A stretch of 64,000 bases of DNA from positions 121,015 through 185,014 of the forward strand of contig NZ_FODJ01000006.1 in NCBI RefSeq assembly GCF_900110345.1, given 5' to 3'. The stretch comes from Amphibacillus marinus. Lineage in GTDB: Bacteria; Bacillota; Bacilli; Bacillales; Amphibacillaceae. A model generated the notes under the pieces. That model saw nothing but the letters and a program-made list of their open reading frames with translations, had not been told where the DNA came from and did not search any database. Positions 60,567 to 64,000 of this stretch are shown in pieces; positions within the stretch are counted from its first letter, which is position 1, and the number at the start of each line of letters is the position of its first letter. The position numbers and the translations under genes are program-made.

Positions 60567-60756
60567 TTGGCTGCGATAAATTGATAGCTAAGCAGATTGC
60601 GGTTTGTGTTAAGCGAGAAGCATATAAAGGAAAATAGATGTTACGTTAATTAAGCTACTCTTTTTTGTGACTTCGTTAACATAAATATGGGAATGCGTTT
60701 ACCAATCAATAACCTCAGTTAACGTACTAAATATGCCAAGTCCTTTCTTATCAAAT

Positions 60757-60793
60757 AAAAAAAACTAACAAGAGTAATCACCCTCATTAGTTC
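60757..60793 (-). terminator. Terminator after minD
   Basis: AACTAA and AG/GT segments pair with TTAGTT and AC/CT across a GATT loop, followed by a run of eight T on the minus strand. Confidence 0.8.
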
Positions 60794-60798
60794 ATAAA

Positions 60799-61596
60799 TT
60801 AATTACGCATACCAAGAAATCGTTTAACCTTTGAGAAAACACCTTTCTCATCCTCTAATGATTGTAGCGGTACCGATTCGCCTAGAATTCGGCGGGCTAT
60901 ATTGCGATAAGAAATGGAGGCTTTCGTATTTGGTTGAAAGGCAACAGGCTCACCACGATTCGATGCTTTAATGACATCCTCATCGTCAGCAACTATACCC
61001 AATAAATCAATTGAGAGTACTTGAACAACTTCATCGATTGTAAGCATATCACCCGACTTCATCATATGATTTCTAATTCGATTAATGACCAGTTTCGGCG
61101 AGCTAATCTCCTCATGCTCAAGCAAACCAATTATTCGATCAGCATCACGGACACTTGATTTTTCAGGAGTCGTCACTACAATTGCATGATCAGCCCCAGC
61201 AACAGCGTTTTTGTATCCTTGTTCGATTCCTGCTGGACAATCAATAATGATGTAATCAAATTCTTTTTTAAGTTCAGCGATCATTTCAACAACTGAATCT
61301 GGCGTTAGGTCATTCTTATCACTTGTCTGGGCAGCAGGCAGTAAAAATAAATAATCAAAACGCTTATCCTTAATCAGTGCTTGTTTAAGCTTACATCTTC
61401 CTTGTGCAACATCAATAATATCGTAAATAATGCGGTTTTCTAACCCCATCACCACATCTAAATTCCGCAGACCGATATCGGTATCCATTAGACAAACTTT
61501 CTTATTCAATAAAGCGAGAGCAGTTCCTAGGTTTGCGGTTGTCGTTGTCTTACCAACGCCACCTTTACCAGAAGTAATAACAATTGCCTCAGCCAT
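60799..61596 (-). CDS. minD: Septum site-determining ATPase MinD
   Basis: MinD recruits MinC to the poles to prevent polar division. The 265-residue protein has the deviant Walker A GKGGVGKTT at 10-18, switch segments DTDIGLRNLDVVMGLE and DCPAGIEQG, and the amphipathic membrane-targeting helix at the C-terminus (VFSKVKRFLGMRN). It overlaps minC by 8 bp, so translation is coupled. Polar targeting by DivIVA/MinJ cannot be checked here. Confidence 0.97.
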   Translation of the reverse strand: MAEAIVITSGKGGVGKTTTTANLGTALALLNKKVCLMDTDIGLRNLDVVMGLENRIIYDIIDVAQGRCKLKQALIKDKRFDYLFLLPAAQTSDKNDLTPDSVVEMIAELKKEFDYIIIDCPAGIEQGYKNAVAGADHAIVVTTPEKSSVRDADRIIGLLEHEEISSPKLVINRIRNHMMKSGDMLTIDEVVQVLSIDLLGIVADDEDVIKASNRGEPVAFQPNTKASISYRNIARRILGESVPLQSLEDEKGVFSKVKRFLGMRN

Positions 61597-62272
61597 TTAA
61601 TACACTCCTTTCGAAACCATTTAATTCCGGTCTTTTCTTCGCTACTAATTGCAATCGATCAATCAAGATCTTCTCCGATTCATCAATAAATCCACATTCC
61701 ATGTAAACACCCTCAGTTTCATAATCCGGAGCTCTGCTATATAAGTCTGCAATTCTAAGTTGGACCGGCTTCATAAATGAGGCAATAATAACAGCTTGAC
61801 GATTTCCATTGATTCCAGCATGTGCAACACCACGTAAGGCACCCATGATATAAATATTGCCTGTAGCTTTCACCGTACCACCTGGATTAATATCGCCAAT
61901 TAATAGGAGATCGCCTTGAACTTGATACACTTGTCCAGAACGAATCGTTTTCGAGACGACTCTTACCTCGCTGTCCTCCTTCCACTGAATAGCTTCAGCC
62001 TTTGAAATGACATTTGATTCAATTCCTTGCACAACTAGTTTATTTCTTTGTCTAATCAAGGTCCGTAACTGCTCATCTTGCTCCTTATGTAAAAAGCGAT
62101 TTCCTAAATGAATCTTTACGGTTATCATCGCTTGATCTTCATCAAATTCATCGTGCGAAAGTGTTTTATCTAATTCATCTAATAAATCGTTAAACGAACA
62201 CGAATCATCTAAAAACAAGGTTAACCCGTCTCTTGTCCCTTTGATCATGACATATTGATTCTTCAAAACCAC
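61589..62272 (-). CDS. minC: Septum site-determining protein MinC
   Basis: MinC blocks FtsZ polymerisation. It has an N-terminal MinC_N domain (about 1-100, QYVMIKGTRDGLTLFLDD) and a C-terminal beta-helix domain (about 125-218, VQGDLLLIGDINPGGTVKATGNIYIMGALRGVAHAG). I chose GTG 62272 (227 residues): GGAGG lies 7 nt upstream. A GTG two codons earlier overlaps that ribosome-binding site. Confidence 0.94.
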   Translation of the reverse strand: MVLKNQYVMIKGTRDGLTLFLDDSCSFNDLLDELDKTLSHDEFDEDQAMITVKIHLGNRFLHKEQDEQLRTLIRQRNKLVVQGIESNVISKAEAIQWKEDSEVRVVSKTIRSGQVYQVQGDLLLIGDINPGGTVKATGNIYIMGALRGVAHAGINGNRQAVIIASFMKPVQLRIADLYSRAPDYETEGVYMECGFIDESEKILIDRLQLVAKKRPELNGFERSVLNG

Positions 62273-62313
62273 TATCACACCTCCAAGTAATCTGTTTTGT
62301 ATGAGTTATGCTC

Positions 62314-62856
62314 TTAGTTGATTGATCCTTTTTTCTCAAACCGCAGCTCAGACCATTTTACAAGCTTACGTTTGAAAATTAGGTAGAAAAGTAGAAAGAT
62401 TAATGTGTTAATTAAAACAGTCGGTAGCATACGATAGTAAAAGTAATCAAGTGCTTCTATATTGGTAAAACCAGTGAATAGATAAATAAAATAAAGCACA
62501 TAATCGGCCATTGCAATACCCACAACAGTTAACAGCAAAGCAACAAAGAAATTAGCATGCAATAGCTTTCTCATCCCATGAACAAAATAAATTGTTATTG
62601 CGTAGCTGAACATGTATACCCCGACAACACTTGTGTAAACAATATCGATGAGAACACCTGACAAGATAGCAAAAAACAAGGAATAATACGTATGTTCAAG
62701 GTCATAAAACAGCGTAAACAGGACAAGGAAAACAAAAACAGAATGAAAGACGATAATCCAGCCATGTTCCAAAAGAAAATTTGGAATGAAAGCAGCCGTT
62801 GTCCCCTGTAATGCAATCAAAAGGAGTAAAATGAAAGGAAGGTATAATCTTGACAT
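62314..62856 (-). CDS. mreD: Rod shape-determining protein MreD
   Basis: The 180-residue protein has five to six membrane helices and the mreD pattern DLEHTYYSLFFAILSGVLIDIVYTSVVGVYMF. It belongs to the elongasome with MreB and MreC. Its ATG overlaps the mreC stop (TAATG), so the genes are coupled. Confidence 0.92.
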   Translation of the reverse strand: MSRLYLPFILLLLIALQGTTAAFIPNFLLEHGWIIVFHSVFVFLVLFTLFYDLEHTYYSLFFAILSGVLIDIVYTSVVGVYMFSYAITIYFVHGMRKLLHANFFVALLLTVVGIAMADYVLYFIYLFTGFTNIEALDYFYYRMLPTVLINTLIFLLFYLIFKRKLVKWSELRFEKKGSIN

Positions 62857-63734
62857 TACTCTTCCTCACCTTCATCTAGATCAAGATCCGAAGTTATATT
62901 TCTATCAACGACAATGACATGATTAAAATCAGTTAAATTTGCCGATGGGCTGACATAAGCAATTTGTGTTAAACCATATTGATCTGTTGTTACCTCATCA
63001 ATTGAGCCAACTTCCAATCCTTTTGGAAATACACCACCAAGACCAGATGAAAAAACAAACGCATCTTCTGGAATCTCTTCATAATACTCAGTAAACTCTA
63101 ATACCAATTGATTTCGTTCTTCATTATAGCCAAGGATAAAGCCACGCGCATCATCATCCTGCTCCGGCAAGCTAACATTCACAGAAATACGATTAGAACG
63201 ATCAAATCCATTTAACAACAGCACATTTGACGTGAACTGTGAAGTTGACTGAATCTTACCAATCATTCCATCCGCAGTAATAACAGCCATATCTTGGGCC
63301 ACACCGTGCTGCGAGCCACGATCAATTGTCACCTGATTAAACCATGCCTCAGGACTTCTTGCGACAACACTAGCTTGAATAGGCGTGTAATCCATAATAT
63401 TATCAGTCTTATCAATGATAGCAAGCAGCTCTTCATTATCTCTTCTAAGTTCTTGAACTTCATACAAGGTTTGCTGATATTGAGCTAAATTCTCTTTTAA
63501 AACTTGATTCTCATTGTATACGTTTCGCATATCATCAACATTGCCGATTAAATTGACGGTATAATTAACCGGAGCAAGCGCAACTTTTTGCACCCAGCCA
63601 ACGGCATCCTGAAAAAACTCTTCAACAGCAGATAATTGGTCCCGATCCCTGATTGTCAGACCAACTAAACCGACTAAAATAATGAGACTTAGAAGGATCA
63701 AAAACAATCGCTTTCGGCGAAAAAAAGACATCAA
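62856..63734 (-). CDS. mreC: Rod shape-determining protein MreC
   Basis: The 292-residue protein has an N-terminal membrane helix (about 11-27), a coiled coil (about 68-105, ENQVLKENLAQYQQTLYEVQ) and an extracellular beta-barrel part (WFNQVTIDRGSQHGV near 130-145; LGGVFPKGLEVGSI). It links cytoplasmic MreB to cell-wall synthases. The acidic tail (SDLDLDEGEEE) is unusual in detail but common in Bacilli. Confidence 0.94.
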   Translation of the reverse strand: MMSFFRRKRLFLILLSLIILVGLVGLTIRDRDQLSAVEEFFQDAVGWVQKVALAPVNYTVNLIGNVDDMRNVYNENQVLKENLAQYQQTLYEVQELRRDNEELLAIIDKTDNIMDYTPIQASVVARSPEAWFNQVTIDRGSQHGVAQDMAVITADGMIGKIQSTSQFTSNVLLLNGFDRSNRISVNVSLPEQDDDARGFILGYNEERNQLVLEFTEYYEEIPEDAFVFSSGLGGVFPKGLEVGSIDEVTTDQYGLTQIAYVSPSANLTDFNHVIVVDRNITSDLDLDEGEEE

Positions 63735-63745
63735 TAATCCCCCAT

Positions 63746-64000
63746 TTAATTTATACTTGAATGTGATGCAATATGTGGGTGTGATTTAAAGTGCTCAATG
63801 TACTCAAGCGCCTTTCCGGTACCAATTGCTACACTATCCAGTGGGTTTTCAGCTACAAAAACAGGCATCTTTGTTTCTTCTGCAATCACTTGGTCTAATC
63901 CGGTAAGTAACGCGCCCCCACCAGAAATGACAATGCCTCGATCCATCACATCAGCGGCAAGCTCAGGTGGTGTTTTTTCCAGTGTGTTTTTAACGGAATC
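63746..64000 (-). CDS. mreB: Rod shape-determining protein MreB, C-terminal 84 residues (partial)
   Basis: The frame is open to the window end, beginning [23 protein letters not shown] and ending [26 protein letters not shown] and [13 protein letters not shown] are MreB actin-fold signatures (ATP-binding and domain IIA). The rest lies beyond 64000. It is the actin-like filament protein of the elongasome, first gene of mreBCD-minCD. An internal start at 63949 should not be taken as the real one. Confidence 0.95.
   Translation of the reverse strand, partial: DSVKNTLEKTPPELAADVMDRGIVISGGGALLTGLDQVIAEETKMPVFVAENPLDSVAIGTGKALEYIEHFKSHPHIASHSSIN

Overview
The window is an AT-rich chromosomal segment from an endospore-forming Bacillaceae-type Firmicute. 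Evidence is the T-box leaders, Shine-Dalgarno-rich translation starts and many sporulation genes (split sigK, spoIVFA/spoIVFB, bofC, safA, spoVB, spo0B, rsfA). Gene order is, from memory, very close to the mreB-obg-ruvAB-secDF-relA-hisS-alaS-greA stretch of Bacillus subtilis. I cannot assign a genus; proteins look like the halophilic/alkaliphilic Bacillaceae. Most genes are on the minus strand.

Layout. 1-0.5 kb: 3' part of sigK (plus strand), whose similarity to SigK begins abruptly, as at the edge of a skin-like intervening element lying to the left. 0.5-6.7 kb: mtnN, yrrS, greA, udk, yrrM, mltG, yrzB, ruvX, ireB. 6.7-14.1 kb: alaS with an alanine T-box leader, yrrI, yrzR, recD2, a TPR protein. 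14.2-19.2 kb: mnmA with its cysteine desulfurase, cymR, then plus-strand rarA and rsfA. 19.2-24.5 kb: 6S RNA, aspS, hisS with a T-box leader, and a plus-strand SH3/amidase gene. 24.6-29 kb: phoU-pstBACS phosphate uptake operon with a PhoP-box array, inserted in an otherwise conserved gene order. 29.4-38.3 kb: dtd, relA, apt, recJ, lapA-like gene, secDF, comN. 38.4-44.3 kb: spoVB, a DUF421 gene, an ArsB/NhaD-type permease, yrzE and an unrecognised 517-residue membrane protein. 44.4-49.4 kb: yajC, tgt, queA, ruvB, ruvA, bofC. 49.5-52.7 kb: orphan gene, nadE, safA, niaR. 52.66-52.94 kb: a tandem 146-bp intergenic repeat. 53-57.5 kb: pheA, pheB, obg, spo0B, rpmA, prp, rplU with its L21 leader. 57.5-64 kb: RNase E/G, spoIVFB, spoIVFA, minD, minC, mreD, mreC and the end of mreB.

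How it fits together. Pro-sigma-K, its protease SpoIVFB, the holder SpoIVFA and the checkpoint protein BofC all lie here, with a sigma-E-like promoter before spoIVFA and a sigma-G-like promoter before bofC. The rest is core machinery: translation (alaS, hisS, aspS, mnmA, tgt, queA, dtd, L21, L27), recombination (ruvA, ruvB, recJ, recD2, rarA), secretion (secDF, yajC), division and shape (min, mre) and stringent response (relA). The least explained items are the sigK junction, the 146-bp repeat pair, the hairpin over the yrzR ribosome-binding site, the overlapping Asp/His codons in the hisS T-box and the two proteins without recognised function. I found no CRISPR array, tRNA, rRNA or insertion sequence.
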